Shown: positions 16,323-25,960 of the stretch, piece after piece | Position numbering within the stretch: the first letter of the stretch is position 1 | How the letters are laid out: every line of letters begins with the position of its first letter | Source of the DNA: Acinetobacter cumulans | GTDB lineage: Bacteria; Pseudomonadota; Gammaproteobacteria; Pseudomonadales; Moraxellaceae | Length of the DNA stretch: 64,000 bases | Assembly (NCBI RefSeq): GCF_003024525.3 | Contig: NZ_CP035934.2 | Coordinates: forward strand, 2,170,001-2,234,000 | Direction of reading: 5' to 3' | The notes under the pieces: model-generated | Database searches by the model: none | What the model was told of the DNA's origin: nothing | What the model saw: the letters and a program-made list of their open reading frames with translations, nothing else | Translations under genes and position numbers: made by a program

Positions 16323-16407
16323 TGGTGGGGACGGAGAGACTCGAACTCTCACACCTTGCGGCGCTGGAACCTAAATCCAGTGCGTCTACCAATTTCGCCA
16401 CGTCCCC
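16323..16407 (-). tRNA. tRNA-Leu (TAG), copy 5
   Basis: Same 85-nt tRNA-Leu. It is the promoter-proximal gene of the cluster and its upstream region differs from that of copies 1 and 3, so it marks the ancestral edge of the duplication. Confidence 0.95.
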
Positions 16408-16420
16408 AATGGGTTTGTAT

Positions 16421-16447
16421 ACTATAGCGATCATCTGTGCATGACAA
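16421..16447 (-). promoter_or_regulatory. Promoter of tRNA-Leu copy 5
   Basis: TTGTCA (16447-16442) and TATAGT (16426-16421) on the minus strand with the same spacing as the two internal promoters; the surrounding sequence is diverged. Confidence 0.55.
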
Positions 16448-16514
16448 GCGCTTTTTATAAAAAACTCGCTCATTTGCTTAAATAAAAAACAAAAAATAGT
16501 AAGATGTGTTTTTA

Positions 16515-17366
16515 TTATGCAATCTCAGTCATTAAGCACCTTTTTAATTGTGAAAAATCATGCATTCTTTGCGACTTATGCTTCGCCAACATAGCTTCAA
16601 GCAGTGGTAAATATCTTAAAAAATTCACAGGTAAATCAATTTTTAATCGTTGGCAGTGCAAATAAGCCCAATCTTCATAGTCTGTTGCCACTAACCGTTG
16701 GCCTGTTAGCCATTCATAAAAAATAATGCCCAATGCATATAGATCAGTTTGAATACTTTTCGCTTCTGCATGAAATAATTCGGGTGCCATATAGCGTGGC
16801 GTGGCATTGAGTGTATGGCTTTGTTGCTGTAAAGGCTGTGCCTGCTCAAGATCAATTAAACACACACGCTGTTGATACTGCATAAAATGCGTAGATTTTA
16901 AATCACCATGAATCCAACCACATTGATTCAACTGTTCCATTACACTAATAGCCTGCCACAAATGATGTTTCACTTGCTCTGGATGCAATAAATGAGGCTC
17001 TACCTCAAAAAATGCACTGGCTTCTGGCAAAATCAGTGCAGTATCAAAATATAAATCTGTCTTCGGAATGGTAATATTCGATAAAATCTGTACAGGCAAA
17101 ATAAAATCAGCTTGCTGTTCTTGCAAAGAGCGATAACAGTTTAATTCTTGTTCAAAGCCTTGAAAGGCAAATGTAGCTCCTGTTTTTTGCTGTGCCTTTA
17201 ACCAAAAGACATCATCATGAGCAATATCTTGTGTATTTAAGCGATACACATGCCGTCCATAAGACTGGCTACGTGGCTTCGCTTTAGATTCAAAATGATA
17301 TTGCTCCAGCGCAAGGCTATTGAATCTTTTCAAGATCTGTAGATTTGGTCGCATCTGTGACGGCAT
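16515..17366 (-). CDS. Ser/Thr protein-kinase-like protein with altered active site
   Basis: The 283-aa protein has kinase subdomains: FWLKAQQ with a candidate ATP Lys near residue 57, the loop IHGDLKSTHFM (Asp155, Lys157; His160 replaces the usual Asn), IDLEQA (Asp172, DLE instead of DFG), TPRYMAPELF and TDLYALGIIFYEWLTG. The HGDLKxxHF form resembles bacterial lipid/LPS kinases as well as protein kinases. It is cytosolic. The start overlaps the end of the patatin gene by 50 bases (an internal ATG at 17354 is possible), so the two are probably co-translated. Activity and substrate are unknown. Confidence 0.75.
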   Translation of the reverse strand: MPSQMRPNLQILKRFNSLALEQYHFESKAKPRSQSYGRHVYRLNTQDIAHDDVFWLKAQQKTGATFAFQGFEQELNCYRSLQEQQADFILPVQILSNITIPKTDLYFDTALILPEASAFFEVEPHLLHPEQVKHHLWQAISVMEQLNQCGWIHGDLKSTHFMQYQQRVCLIDLEQAQPLQQQSHTLNATPRYMAPELFHAEAKSIQTDLYALGIIFYEWLTGQRLVATDYEDWAYLHCQRLKIDLPVNFLRYLPLLEAMLAKHKSQRMHDFSQLKRCLMTEIA

Positions 17367-18837
17367 GTTGATAATTTAAAAGCTCCAAGCAATGCTGAAT
17401 GGTTTTACCTACCCTTGCATGTGTTTCAATTAAGGAAATTTTAGGCCATGTCGCCCGTTCACCTTCTTGTTGTAAGGTTTTAAATAAATATGGACGTGGG
17501 TTTTGTAGCATGTAGCTATAGTGACGCAAGCTGTATTTCCCCACAATATTAACATCGCCATAATAGCGCTGATCGACTACCCCATAACCATGATCAAGCA
17601 AACGTCGTACAGGCGGTACTTTATCTACACGTTCACGGGCAAAGTCCATTACCCCTTTTGCAATCACCTTCCCTTGACGGCGTACAATCCGTTCTGGCCA
17701 GCTAATAATATCTTTACGAAAGCGTGCAATATCATCCTGCATAAACGGCACAATATGTGGATTAACCTGACTGGCAATACTGTAGTTAATATTATATAGG
17801 CGCGCCATTTTCTCTTGTGGAAAATCACTGCGCACACTGCCATCCACCCACCGTGTAGAGGCCATATACGGCGTATATTCACCATCGTAACGCTTACTGG
17901 TTAAACGTACAGGTGGAAACAGCACAGGCACAGCACAAGAAGCCAACACTGCACTCCACACCAAAAGATCAGGTGAGGTATAGGCATTCATAATCCGTGC
18001 ATCTTGCGAAGCATCATAGGGCGCCACAGCAATATTAATGTCTAAGCCTGAACGTTCTTTGGCTTCAGCAAAGGTTAAATTTCCCAAGTTTTCAATTAAG
18101 AAATTCTTGAGATATTTCACATCAGCCAAGCCTCCATTGCCCTTCAGCAAGTCTGAAATTTTGCGAAAGTGAAAAGCTTCGCTATAAAAATTTTGCCCTT
18201 TCAGAATTTCAGTAAATTCAGCTGGTTTTGACACACCCAACATGGCCGTCATAATTGCGCCAGCACTCGAACCAGACAACACTTTTGGCATCAAATCTTG
18301 CGCCATGAGTGCCTTACATACGCCTGTGTGAAATAAACCTAATGTTGCCCCACCTGAAAACATCATGGCAGGTTGACCATAAGCAACTTGGCAATGCTTA
18401 AAGAAAGCTAATTTTTCCGCATTGCTTAAACAACTACAAGACTCAGAGGCAATAAACGCTAAACCTTGGCTCACTTCTTCAATATAGTCTTCAATAATTT
18501 TTTTGGTGCCAACATAAGCCACAGTAAATAATAAAGGATGCGCAATATTGGCTATGTCATAACTTAAGCCTTCACGCAAAATATACATCAAATCTTGCGT
18601 ACGTTTTTGCTGACGATAACGTCTTAACATCGCCAAACGATGTGTAATAATTTCTGCATCAAAGTACGGTGAGCAATTGTCTAACTTCCATTCTTGGGCG
18701 CCCGATTCTTCATCTATTTTGAGCGCTATACTTTTCCATGCTTCATAGCTTTCAGCTGTTTCTAGCTGACGTTTTAACTTCTTAATACGGTATGCCTGAT
18801 GCGGATTAATCTCACTGGTAAAGTCTTTAAACAGCAT
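17317..18837 (-). CDS. Patatin-like phospholipase with N-terminal DUF3336-type domain
   Basis: The catalytic patatin domain starts near residue 158: oxyanion-hole motif SGGATLGLFHTG (161-172), nucleophile elbow GSSAG (Ser191) and the Asp of VDGSVRSD (Asp332). Residues 1-140 form a helical basic region of the DUF3336 kind found in TAG lipase-like patatins. No signal peptide, so an intracellular or membrane-associated lipid acyl hydrolase is likely. All catalytic residues are present. The gene is first in a two-gene unit with the overlapping kinase-like gene. Confidence 0.88.
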   Translation of the reverse strand: MLFKDFTSEINPHQAYRIKKLKRQLETAESYEAWKSIALKIDEESGAQEWKLDNCSPYFDAEIITHRLAMLRRYRQQKRTQDLMYILREGLSYDIANIAHPLLFTVAYVGTKKIIEDYIEEVSQGLAFIASESCSCLSNAEKLAFFKHCQVAYGQPAMMFSGGATLGLFHTGVCKALMAQDLMPKVLSGSSAGAIMTAMLGVSKPAEFTEILKGQNFYSEAFHFRKISDLLKGNGGLADVKYLKNFLIENLGNLTFAEAKERSGLDINIAVAPYDASQDARIMNAYTSPDLLVWSAVLASCAVPVLFPPVRLTSKRYDGEYTPYMASTRWVDGSVRSDFPQEKMARLYNINYSIASQVNPHIVPFMQDDIARFRKDIISWPERIVRRQGKVIAKGVMDFARERVDKVPPVRRLLDHGYGVVDQRYYGDVNIVGKYSLRHYSYMLQNPRPYLFKTLQQEGERATWPKISLIETHARVGKTIQHCLELLNYQHAVTDATKSTDLEKIQ

Positions 18838-19017
18838 ATCGCACCCTCATTACTTGAATTATTCTAACTATAGGTTGACCTATAGCTCACTGTTACAAAC
18901 TTTTCACATGATTTCAATGGTCAAAGCTTTGCTTTGTTTGGCATTTATTGTCGAATTCCTATACATTGTTAAACTATACCGACTTCTATTCATCACTTAT
19001 TAACTAGTTGAATATTC

Positions 19018-19890
19018 ATGGCAACTCTTGATTTACCTGACAATATCCTCGCTTCCCTCTCTACAGTTCTTTTGCAACTACAACAAAGCTTACCAGAACT
19101 TAAACAAGCCCCTGACTTTTCTACGGCAGCCTACAAATGGCAAAACCACCAGCTCAAGCCTATTCAACAAGCGAAAAAAATCTATTTAGACGATTTAAAA
19201 GGCATTGAACGTCAAAAAGAAAAAGTCATTCAAAATACCTTACAGTTTTTAAATGGTCTCCCTGCCAATGATGTTTTGCTCACGGGCTCACGTGGTACAG
19301 GAAAATCCTCTATTGTTCGTGCACTTTTAACCGCCTATGAAGCGGACGGGTTACGTTTAATTGAAATTGAACGTGATGATTTATCTGAACTACCCGAAAT
19401 TCAAAAAATTATCGCAGGCCGTCCTGAAAAATTTATTGTGTATTGTGATGATTTGGCGTTTAACGCTGAAGATGAAAATTACCGCAGCTTAAAAAGTGTG
19501 TTAGATGGTTCGCTTCAATCTGGCTCAAACAATTTTATTATTTATGCTACCAGTAATCGCCGTCATTTATTGCCTGAATTTATGCATGAAAATACACCTG
19601 TTATGAAAGCAGATGTCCCTCAGCATCATGAATTACATCCACAAGAAGCTGTAGAAGAAAAAATCTCGTTGTCTGACCGTTTTGGCATGTGGTTGTCATT
19701 TTACCCAATGGATCAAAATCTCTATTTAGAAATTGTGGAACATTACTTAGCAAAAGCCAATATGCCAATGACCGAGCTGGCACGTGCTGAATCTTTACGT
19801 TGGTGCCAAAGCCGTGGGCAACGCTCTGGACGTTCAGCTTATCAATTTTCGAAACATTGGATTGGTTCTCAGCAACTCAAAGCACTTTAA
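19018..19890 (+). CDS. DUF815 family AAA-type ATPase
   Basis: Walker A GSRGTGKSS lies near residue 91, Walker B-like KFIVYCDDLAF near 142 and a sensor-like IIYATSNRRHLLPEFM near 184, giving the layout of DUF815/AAA ATPases. The C-terminus has an Arg-rich RGQRSGRSAYQFSKHW motif. Length 290 aa is usual for the family. Cellular role is not established; a cytosolic remodelling ATPase is likely. It is divergent from the patatin gene and followed by its own terminator. Confidence 0.85.
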   Translation: MATLDLPDNILASLSTVLLQLQQSLPELKQAPDFSTAAYKWQNHQLKPIQQAKKIYLDDLKGIERQKEKVIQNTLQFLNGLPANDVLLTGSRGTGKSSIVRALLTAYEADGLRLIEIERDDLSELPEIQKIIAGRPEKFIVYCDDLAFNAEDENYRSLKSVLDGSLQSGSNNFIIYATSNRRHLLPEFMHENTPVMKADVPQHHELHPQEAVEEKISLSDRFGMWLSFYPMDQNLYLEIVEHYLAKANMPMTELARAESLRWCQSRGQRSGRSAYQFSKHWIGSQQLKAL

Positions 19891-19918
19891 TTACACCGCC
19901 AAAGCAAATCTAAAGCAT

Positions 19919-19943
19919 AAAGCCATCAATCTTTGATGGCTTT
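19919..19943 (+). terminator. Rho-independent terminator
   Basis: AAAGCCATCAA-TCT-TTGATGGCTTT hairpin followed by ATTCTATTC, after the DUF815 gene. Confidence 0.7.
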
Positions 19944-20061
19944 ATTCTATTCTTCAGTGATAACGACAGTAAAATAGCTGTTAAAACATATTTAAAGGTA
20001 CATGCACTGGAGCAATATATAAAATACTATTAAAAAAAGCCTGTGACCTTACTCAAACTAC

Positions 20062-21585
20062 TTATGGGACTGGCTTTAGGTCTAAACCGTCAATGATGTA
20101 CAAGGTATTGCCATCAATCACACTTTTATTTTTATCTAAATATTTTTGCTCCAACACACCATTTGTCACCCACAGCGAAAAATCATCATCATTGATTAAC
20201 CCCAAACGTTGCTGATCAATCAACCATAAGCCTTCCATTTTATCATGTGGAAATTTCACTTTCTCAATCATATCGAGCACCAGTGTTTTACTGGCTGGCA
20301 ATATTCCCAAACCTTTTAATCCATCCCAACCTTTGGCCAATACATATTGCTCGAGGGTCAAACCATCAATACTCAACCCAAGTTTTGCATCCTGTTTGAA
20401 TTGAGCTGTTTCAGTAACACTTTCTAATTCAGTTGCACTGCGTAAATCGATTTTATATACCCGTTTAAAAGCCTGAGTATTATCTTTATAAAAATCACCA
20501 TCTCGTTCTAAAACCAAGAATGAAGTATTACTTAAGGCTGTAATGGCAGAGTTGGAATACGCCAATGCCCCACCTTCTTGTTTATACAGATACTGTTTCA
20601 CTTTCTTTGTGGCCAAATCAATGGTCACAATACGTGTCAGATCTGATTTATTGACGGCAGAAGTGGGGTTATCCATCGTTGACTGCATAATTCCAACCAA
20701 GGTTTTACCATCTGGGGTGATGGTTAGCCCTTCCATGCCACGGTTTGGTCGACGATTCGCAAACTCTGCAGGCAACAAATACCCTCCCGTACGTCGACTA
20801 TCTTGCTCAAAGGCGTTAATTCGATCGAGTTCAACCCCTTCCGCACTATAGTGAATAATATGTGGGCCATATTCATCACTGACCCAAAAAGTACCATCTT
20901 TGAGTGCGACTAAGCCTTCAGGGTCTAAGCCATATTCATCGCTTTGTTTGGCCAATAATTTGCCATAAATATCGTAAGCAGCTTCTTTAGTTGAACCAAA
21001 ATTTGCATTGGGTAAACCTGAAATATTGCTCCCGTTACGGTCTTTCAACAAAATTTCCTTAAGCTTAGTGACTTTGCCATTTCCTTGTACTTCAAATAAC
21101 CCAATACGAGGCACATAAGTAGGGTCTGGAAACATTTTTCCATTGTCTTTATTTAGGTTGTAATCGGCATTTGGGCCACGGTCGGTCAAAGCATAAAACT
21201 GATTTTTATTGCTTGGATGTGCCACCATATCTGAACCAAAACCACCACGTCGCACTTCTAAGTTATTGCCTGCTTTGGCACCATCGGCAATTCCTTTTAA
21301 ATTGTCCATGACTTCATAATCAAGACGAATACCATTGGCAAAGACATTCTTGCTCAAACAAATCGTTTCAGTTTTTTCAACTTCATTGTCATCGAGTACA
21401 GCATTATTATTTTTATCTATACCGCTACGTTTTTCAGTTCCACCCAACCAACAAGTAGCATTTCCAAAAGTTAATGTCTGCTCAGACTGCACAACAGTGC
21501 TTGGCACATTTTCATCTTTAGAACTACCACATGCCGTTAAAAAAAGTGCCCCGCATATCGTTAAGCTCAAACTTGTCTGTTTCAT
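20062..21585 (-). CDS. Esterase-like/phytase-like lipoprotein
   Basis: A lipoprotein signal peptide with lipobox LTAC at residues 16-19 predicts membrane anchoring. The rest matches the esterase-like activity of phytase family: DMVAHPSNKNQFYALTDRGPNADY near 120, DPEGLVALKDGTFWVSDEYGPHI near 222 and NRGMEGLTITPDGKTLVGIMQS near 280, as in a beta-propeller. Residues 40-80 contain an EF-hand-like DKNNNAVLDDNEVE. Enzymatic activity is inferred from family name only. The gene is alone. Confidence 0.82.
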   Translation of the reverse strand: MKQTSLSLTICGALFLTACGSSKDENVPSTVVQSEQTLTFGNATCWLGGTEKRSGIDKNNNAVLDDNEVEKTETICLSKNVFANGIRLDYEVMDNLKGIADGAKAGNNLEVRRGGFGSDMVAHPSNKNQFYALTDRGPNADYNLNKDNGKMFPDPTYVPRIGLFEVQGNGKVTKLKEILLKDRNGSNISGLPNANFGSTKEAAYDIYGKLLAKQSDEYGLDPEGLVALKDGTFWVSDEYGPHIIHYSAEGVELDRINAFEQDSRRTGGYLLPAEFANRRPNRGMEGLTITPDGKTLVGIMQSTMDNPTSAVNKSDLTRIVTIDLATKKVKQYLYKQEGGALAYSNSAITALSNTSFLVLERDGDFYKDNTQAFKRVYKIDLRSATELESVTETAQFKQDAKLGLSIDGLTLEQYVLAKGWDGLKGLGILPASKTLVLDMIEKVKFPHDKMEGLWLIDQQRLGLINDDDFSLWVTNGVLEQKYLDKNKSVIDGNTLYIIDGLDLKPVP

Positions 21586-21782
21586 TTTTTATTCTACATT
21601 CAATACATTAGGTGCAAAGAATAAGCATGGTAAATGTAGAATTCATGACAACCTGATGAAACTTTTTTGAATATTTAAGATCGAATATCCAAAAAATAAC
21701 CTTAAAAATAAATTCGCTTGCACAATGCGTGGTCATTGTGTGCCAACTCAACTGAAATTATTATCGCGGACAAAACACCTAT

Positions 21783-22871
21783 TTAAGGCACGAAACTAAA
21801 AAATAAATAGGTTGCAAAAATAGCCAAATGCACAAAGCCTGGCAACATGGTGGTATTTCCTGTTCTGAGTGTATTGGCCACAATAAATAAACTCAGTATC
21901 AGTAAAACTGTCGACTTCGCATCTAAACCTAATACCAATGGCCAATCAAAAATAATGGCCAAAATAGCCACTACAGGTATGGTTAAACCAATACTAGCAA
22001 TTGCAGAGCCTATGGCTAAATTCAAACTTGATTGTAAGCGATTGGCTTTGGCTGCACGCATTGCCGCGCCAAACTCAGGGAGCAGTACTATAGCCGCAAT
22101 AAAAATACCTAAAGTCGCTGCCGGCGCACCTGCACGTCCTAAAAATGCTTCTAAAGATGGAGAAATTCCTTTTGCACTTAACACCACCGCCACCAACGAG
22201 GCCAGTAAAGCCACCAAACTCACCATGACAGTTTTAATACTTGGCAAATCTGCGACTTGTTCAGGATGCTCCTCATCAACCTGCACAGGTAAAAAATACT
22301 CACGGTGCCCAATGGTTTGAAACAGCGTAAATGCAACAAACATTGCCAAAGTAATGAGCGCAATAAACATCAATTGCTGCGCAGAATAAACACCGACTAC
22401 ATTAGAACTGCTTACAAAGTTTGGTAAGATCATTGAAAACACAATAATAACCGTCATCGTGCCTAATGCTGCTGTCGCACCTTCTAAATTAAAGCCTTGT
22501 ACAAAGTGTTTACGCCCACCGACCAACAAACTTAAGCCAATAATGGCATTTAATATGATCATGACTGCAGCAAATATCGTATCTCGGGGTAAGCCCATCA
22601 CATCATCACCACCCGACAACATCATGGATACAATCAAAGCAACTTCGATAATAGTCACAGATAAGGCCAAAACCAGCGTACCAAAAGGCTCACTCACCTT
22701 ATGTGCAATTACTTCAGCATGGTGTACCGCACTGACCACACTGGCAATTAAACCAACACTCAATAGTAAAATAATTAATGGAAAGTTTGGCACCAGCTTA
22801 TACAAGCCAAGTACAACCAAGCTGGCAACAGGTATGGCCAATGACCATGCAGGATTATGCTGATTTATCAT
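21783..22871 (-). CDS. Calcium/cation:proton antiporter, ChaA type
   Basis: About eleven hydrophobic segments and two inverted alpha-repeats, each with the acidic motif of the CaCA family: SVTIIEVALIVSMML in the first half and LLPEFGAAMRAAKANR followed by NLAIGSAIASIGLTIP in the second. This is the ChaA-like Na+(Ca2+)/H+ exchanger of the inner membrane. The frame extends to 22919, but the ATG at 22871 has GAGAGC just upstream and gives the family start MINQHNPAWSLAIPVASL (362 aa). Confidence 0.85.
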   Translation of the reverse strand: MINQHNPAWSLAIPVASLVVLGLYKLVPNFPLIILLLSVGLIASVVSAVHHAEVIAHKVSEPFGTLVLALSVTIIEVALIVSMMLSGGDDVMGLPRDTIFAAVMIILNAIIGLSLLVGGRKHFVQGFNLEGATAALGTMTVIIVFSMILPNFVSSSNVVGVYSAQQLMFIALITLAMFVAFTLFQTIGHREYFLPVQVDEEHPEQVADLPSIKTVMVSLVALLASLVAVVLSAKGISPSLEAFLGRAGAPAATLGIFIAAIVLLPEFGAAMRAAKANRLQSSLNLAIGSAIASIGLTIPVVAILAIIFDWPLVLGLDAKSTVLLILSLFIVANTLRTGNTTMLPGFVHLAIFATYLFFSFVP

Positions 22872-23021
22872 TTTTTGCTCTCTACTTTTCATTATTTGCA
22901 GGCATTGCTTATATAGCACGCATACATTTTTATATTTATTTTGAATATTTTAAGGACTAGCTTTATTCATATTGCCTTAAGTGATATGAATAAATAGATG
23001 TATTTTGTTATTTCCAAGCAC

Positions 23022-23048
23022 AAAAAAAGAGGCACTTGGCCTCTTTTT
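23022..23048 (-). terminator. Rho-independent terminator
   Basis: AAAAGAGGC-ACTTG-GCCTCTTTT hairpin with T run on the minus strand, 19 bases after the tsaD stop. Confidence 0.85.
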
Positions 23049-23066
23049 GAACATTTGAACTGTCTA

Positions 23067-24083
23067 TTAAAGTTCAGCAGGATTAGTTAACTCAGTCATC
23101 GGCCAACGTGGTGTCGTCGTAACAGACAAACCATCGTGTTGACCAGCTTTTAAACGCTGATAACCCGCAAAAGCAATCATTGCGCCATTATCTGTACACA
23201 ATGCAGGTTCTGCATAATAAACCGATGCACGAATTTTGGCTAAATCTGCTTCTAAACGTTCACGTAAGCGTTTATTGGCACTTACACCACCCGCAATTAC
23301 CAAACGTTTTAAACCTGTTTGCTTTAATGCTTTAACTGACTTTTTCACAAGCGTATCAACAATCGCTTCTTGGAAACTCGCTGCAATATCTGCATCGCGG
23401 TTTTCGTCGCCTAATTTTTTCATTTGTACCGATACGGCTGTTTTTAAGCCACTAAATGAAAATTCCAAACCTTGATGCAACATTGGACGTGGAAATGCAA
23501 ACGCATTTGGATCGCCTTGCTCTGCCAATCTAGAAATATTTGGCCCACCTGGGTACGGCAAGCCCATCATTTTCGCGACTTTGTCAAACGCTTCGCCTGC
23601 AGCGTCATCAATGGATTCACCGAGTAACTCATACTGACCAATGCCGTATGCAGCCATCAGCTGTGAATGACCACCCGAAACCAATAACGCTACAAATGGA
23701 AACTCTGGAGGTGTTTCTGACAACAATGGCGCCAACATGTGACCTTCCATGTGATGCACACCAATAGCAGGTTTATTTAAAGCGAAGGCTAAAGTACGAC
23801 CAAATAGTGCGCCTGTCATTAATGCACCCATTAAACCCGGACCACGGGTATATGCGATGGCATCAATTTCAGATTTTTTAATATCGCTGTCTGCAAGCAA
23901 CTGCGTTAAAAGTGGAATTAACTTACGCACATGGTCACGCGAAGCCAGCTCTGGTACCACGCCACCGTATTCTGCATGCAGTTTAATTTGGCTATATAAG
24001 ACTTGCCCGCGTAAACCCAACTCGCTGTCATACAATGCGAGTCCTGTTTCATCACAAGATGTTTCTAAGCCTAAAACGATCAT
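23067..24083 (-). CDS. tsaD: tRNA N6-threonylcarbamoyladenosine transferase TsaD
   Basis: TsaD/Kae1 family: [17 protein letters not shown] at the start, metal-binding HHMEGHML (about 110-117), [37 protein letters not shown] and [14 protein letters not shown]. It transfers the threonylcarbamoyl group to A37 of ANN-decoding tRNAs together with TsaB and TsaE, which are not in this window. The frame runs upstream to 24173, but the family begins at the ATG at 24083, giving 338 aa. It is divergent from rpsU, the classical neighbour arrangement. Confidence 0.96.
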   Translation of the reverse strand: MIVLGLETSCDETGLALYDSELGLRGQVLYSQIKLHAEYGGVVPELASRDHVRKLIPLLTQLLADSDIKKSEIDAIAYTRGPGLMGALMTGALFGRTLAFALNKPAIGVHHMEGHMLAPLLSETPPEFPFVALLVSGGHSQLMAAYGIGQYELLGESIDDAAGEAFDKVAKMMGLPYPGGPNISRLAEQGDPNAFAFPRPMLHQGLEFSFSGLKTAVSVQMKKLGDENRDADIAASFQEAIVDTLVKKSVKALKQTGLKRLVIAGGVSANKRLRERLEADLAKIRASVYYAEPALCTDNGAMIAFAGYQRLKAGQHDGLSVTTTPRWPMTELTNPAEL

Positions 24084-24229
24084 TAAACTGCCTATAACCT
24101 GTATCAATTCTATTGCGAAACCTATTATAGACTTGTGGTATGAGATGTAAATGAGTAAAATACTGACCTTCACTTGTGATCGAAGGCAATTCTGCCTAGA
24201 TCTTATCCATAACTTAATGAGGATTCTTC

Positions 24230-24445
24230 ATGCCACAAGTTAAATTGAAAGAAGGCGAACCAGTAGACGTAGCTATCCGTCGTTTCAAACGTTCATGCGA
24301 AAAAGCAGGTGTTCTTGCTGACGTTCGTAAACGCGAATTCTACGAAAAACCTACTCAAGAACGTAAACGTAAAAAAGCTGCTGCTGTTAAACGCTACCAA
24401 AAGAAATTGGCGCGTGAATCAGTACGTACGACTCGCCTTTACTAA
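24230..24445 (+). CDS. rpsU: 30S ribosomal protein S21
   Basis: The 71-aa, strongly basic protein ([20 protein letters not shown]... and C-terminal [14 protein letters not shown]) is S21. It assists initiation on the 30S subunit. A GAGGATT ribosome site precedes the ATG. It is followed 39 bases later by the GatB/YqeY gene, so the two are likely one transcript, replacing the classical rpsU-dnaG-rpoD order. Confidence 0.97.
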
Positions 24446-24484
24446 GATTAATTTGTGATTGATTGACTAACCTGGACAAGATAA

Positions 24485-24931
24485 ATGACTACTTTAAAAA
24501 ACCAAATAACTGAAGTTTTAAAAGCAACTATGCGTGCTAAAGAAATGGATAAGTTAACGGTAATACGTAGTCTACAGGCAGCAATCAAGCAAATTGAAGT
24601 CGATGAGCGCAAAGAGCTTGACGATACTCAAGTTCTTGCGGTCATTGAAAAGCAAATAAAACAACGTAAAGAATCGATCAAAGCCTTTAGTGGCGCTGGT
24701 CGAGAAGATTTAGCTAGTAAGGAACAAGCCGAACTTGAGGTTTTATCTCAATTTCTACCAGAAGCTATGACTGAGGAAGAACTTGATTCCATTATTGCGC
24801 AAACAATAGCTGCGCAAGAAGCTACTAGCATGAAAGATATGGGTAAGGTGATGAACTCTCTGCGTCCGCTCATAGCCGGACGCGCCGATCCTTCTCAAGT
24901 TTCTGCAAAAATTAAAGCAAAACTTGCGTAA
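24485..24931 (+). CDS. GatB/YqeY domain protein
   Basis: The 148-aa protein is a stand-alone YqeY: LKNQITEVLKATMRAKEMDKLTVIRSL at the start, KQRKESIKAFSGAGREDLASKE in the middle and GKVMNSLRPLIAGRADPSQVSAKIKAKLA at the end. The domain is shared with the tail of GatB, which binds tRNA in Asp/Glu-tRNA amidotransferase; the role of the free form is unclear. Placement directly after rpsU is typical. Confidence 0.92.
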   Translation: MTTLKNQITEVLKATMRAKEMDKLTVIRSLQAAIKQIEVDERKELDDTQVLAVIEKQIKQRKESIKAFSGAGREDLASKEQAELEVLSQFLPEAMTEEELDSIIAQTIAAQEATSMKDMGKVMNSLRPLIAGRADPSQVSAKIKAKLA

Positions 24932-25122
24932 TTTCCCAATCTAATTCTATTTCTTTACTGTTGAACTGTCTTTTAATTAAAAGCCAGTTCATAAGTAATT
25001 ATCTTAAAATACGTCTATATTAATATTCTGTAATAAAATAACTCTAAAATAATTCTTCACATCTATGACATACAACATGCCTAAATAAAACAAGCACAGC
25101 CCCTTCACATTCACCACAACAT

Positions 25123-25485
25123 TTAATTTAAAGTACACTGCACATTATATTGCTTCAACATCTGCATTTCTTTCGCGCTTAATACCTGTTGATTTACATC
25201 TTGCTTGGTCAAATTTGCATACTTTAGATCTAAAGCTGAACGGTTTTTATCGGCAGCCACATATAAGTCCTGAGCATATTGCGCAACAATGCCACAAAAT
25301 TTCTCTTGCTGTGCTGCACTAAAGCCACGTTGCATTGAATCTAAAGTCACAAAAAAATTGCGCGTATCCTTTTTATAATTCTCATTAATTTTTTCTACCG
25401 CCATGACATATTGCTCAACACTGGCAGCCTGAACTACAGAAAAACTACCAAGCACCACACAGGCAAAAGCTACAATTTTTTTCAT
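25123..25485 (-). CDS. Small exported hypothetical protein
   Basis: A signal peptide (MKKIVAFACVVLGSFSVVQA) is followed by about 100 residues of helical, Lys/Gln-rich sequence with two Cys (in EKFCGIVAQ and at the C-terminal YNVQCTLN), which could form a disulphide in the periplasm. No domain recognised. It is preceded by a 65-base gap from the GFA-family gene on the same strand. Confidence 0.65.
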   Translation of the reverse strand: MKKIVAFACVVLGSFSVVQAASVEQYVMAVEKINENYKKDTRNFFVTLDSMQRGFSAAQQEKFCGIVAQYAQDLYVAADKNRSALDLKYANLTKQDVNQQVLSAKEMQMLKQYNVQCTLN

Positions 25486-25550
25486 GAAGTAGAATCTTTA
25501 TCAAAATAATATTAAAAAAATATTGTAGCATCAAAGCAAAGGATATTCAT

Positions 25551-25922
25551 TTATTCAGCAGCAACACATAAGAAATGCGGTTGATTTTCCGTATATGCAA
25601 ACTCTATAGGTGCAGGAATATCACCCTCGATCACTATGCCCAATCTTAAGCGCAAAATGTCAGGTAAATCCAAACGATAAGAATAAATTGGACTTGCACA
25701 ATTCATACAAAATACCCGTGCTTTTTGGCGCGTATGAAAATATTCTTTCAGAAAATCTGCACCTTGAAGCAACTGGAAATTCTGTTTTGGGATCGGGCTA
25801 TTCCACGCAAACACCGAACCCTGTGCCTGCCAACAATCCTGACAGAAACACAAAATACTCATCTCAATTTCTCGATGAACCTGATACTGCACCGCACCAC
25901 ATAAACATTGCCCACGGATCAT
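25551..25922 (-). CDS. GFA family (CENP-V/Gfa) zinc-binding protein
   Basis: The 123-aa protein has the zinc-binding Cys pattern of the glutathione-dependent formaldehyde-activating family: CLCGAVQYQV (residues 6-15), CFCQDCWQAQGS (26-37) and FCMNCASPIY (about 71-80). Founder Gfa reacts glutathione with formaldehyde, but most members have no proven reaction. Length is typical. It ends close to the exported hypothetical gene and may be co-transcribed with it. Confidence 0.85.
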   Translation of the reverse strand: MIRGQCLCGAVQYQVHREIEMSILCFCQDCWQAQGSVFAWNSPIPKQNFQLLQGADFLKEYFHTRQKARVFCMNCASPIYSYRLDLPDILRLRLGIVIEGDIPAPIEFAYTENQPHFLCVAAE

Positions 25923-25960
25923 ATCGACCTCTTTTTTAATTATAATTAGCCTTCTAATTG

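Noticed and set aside
15299..16407. Repeat array that might be taken for CRISPR or a transposable repeat
   Set aside because: The repeated 85- and 74-base blocks fold as tRNA-Leu(TAG) and tRNA-Trp(CCA) with encoded CCA, so they are genes within a tandem duplication.
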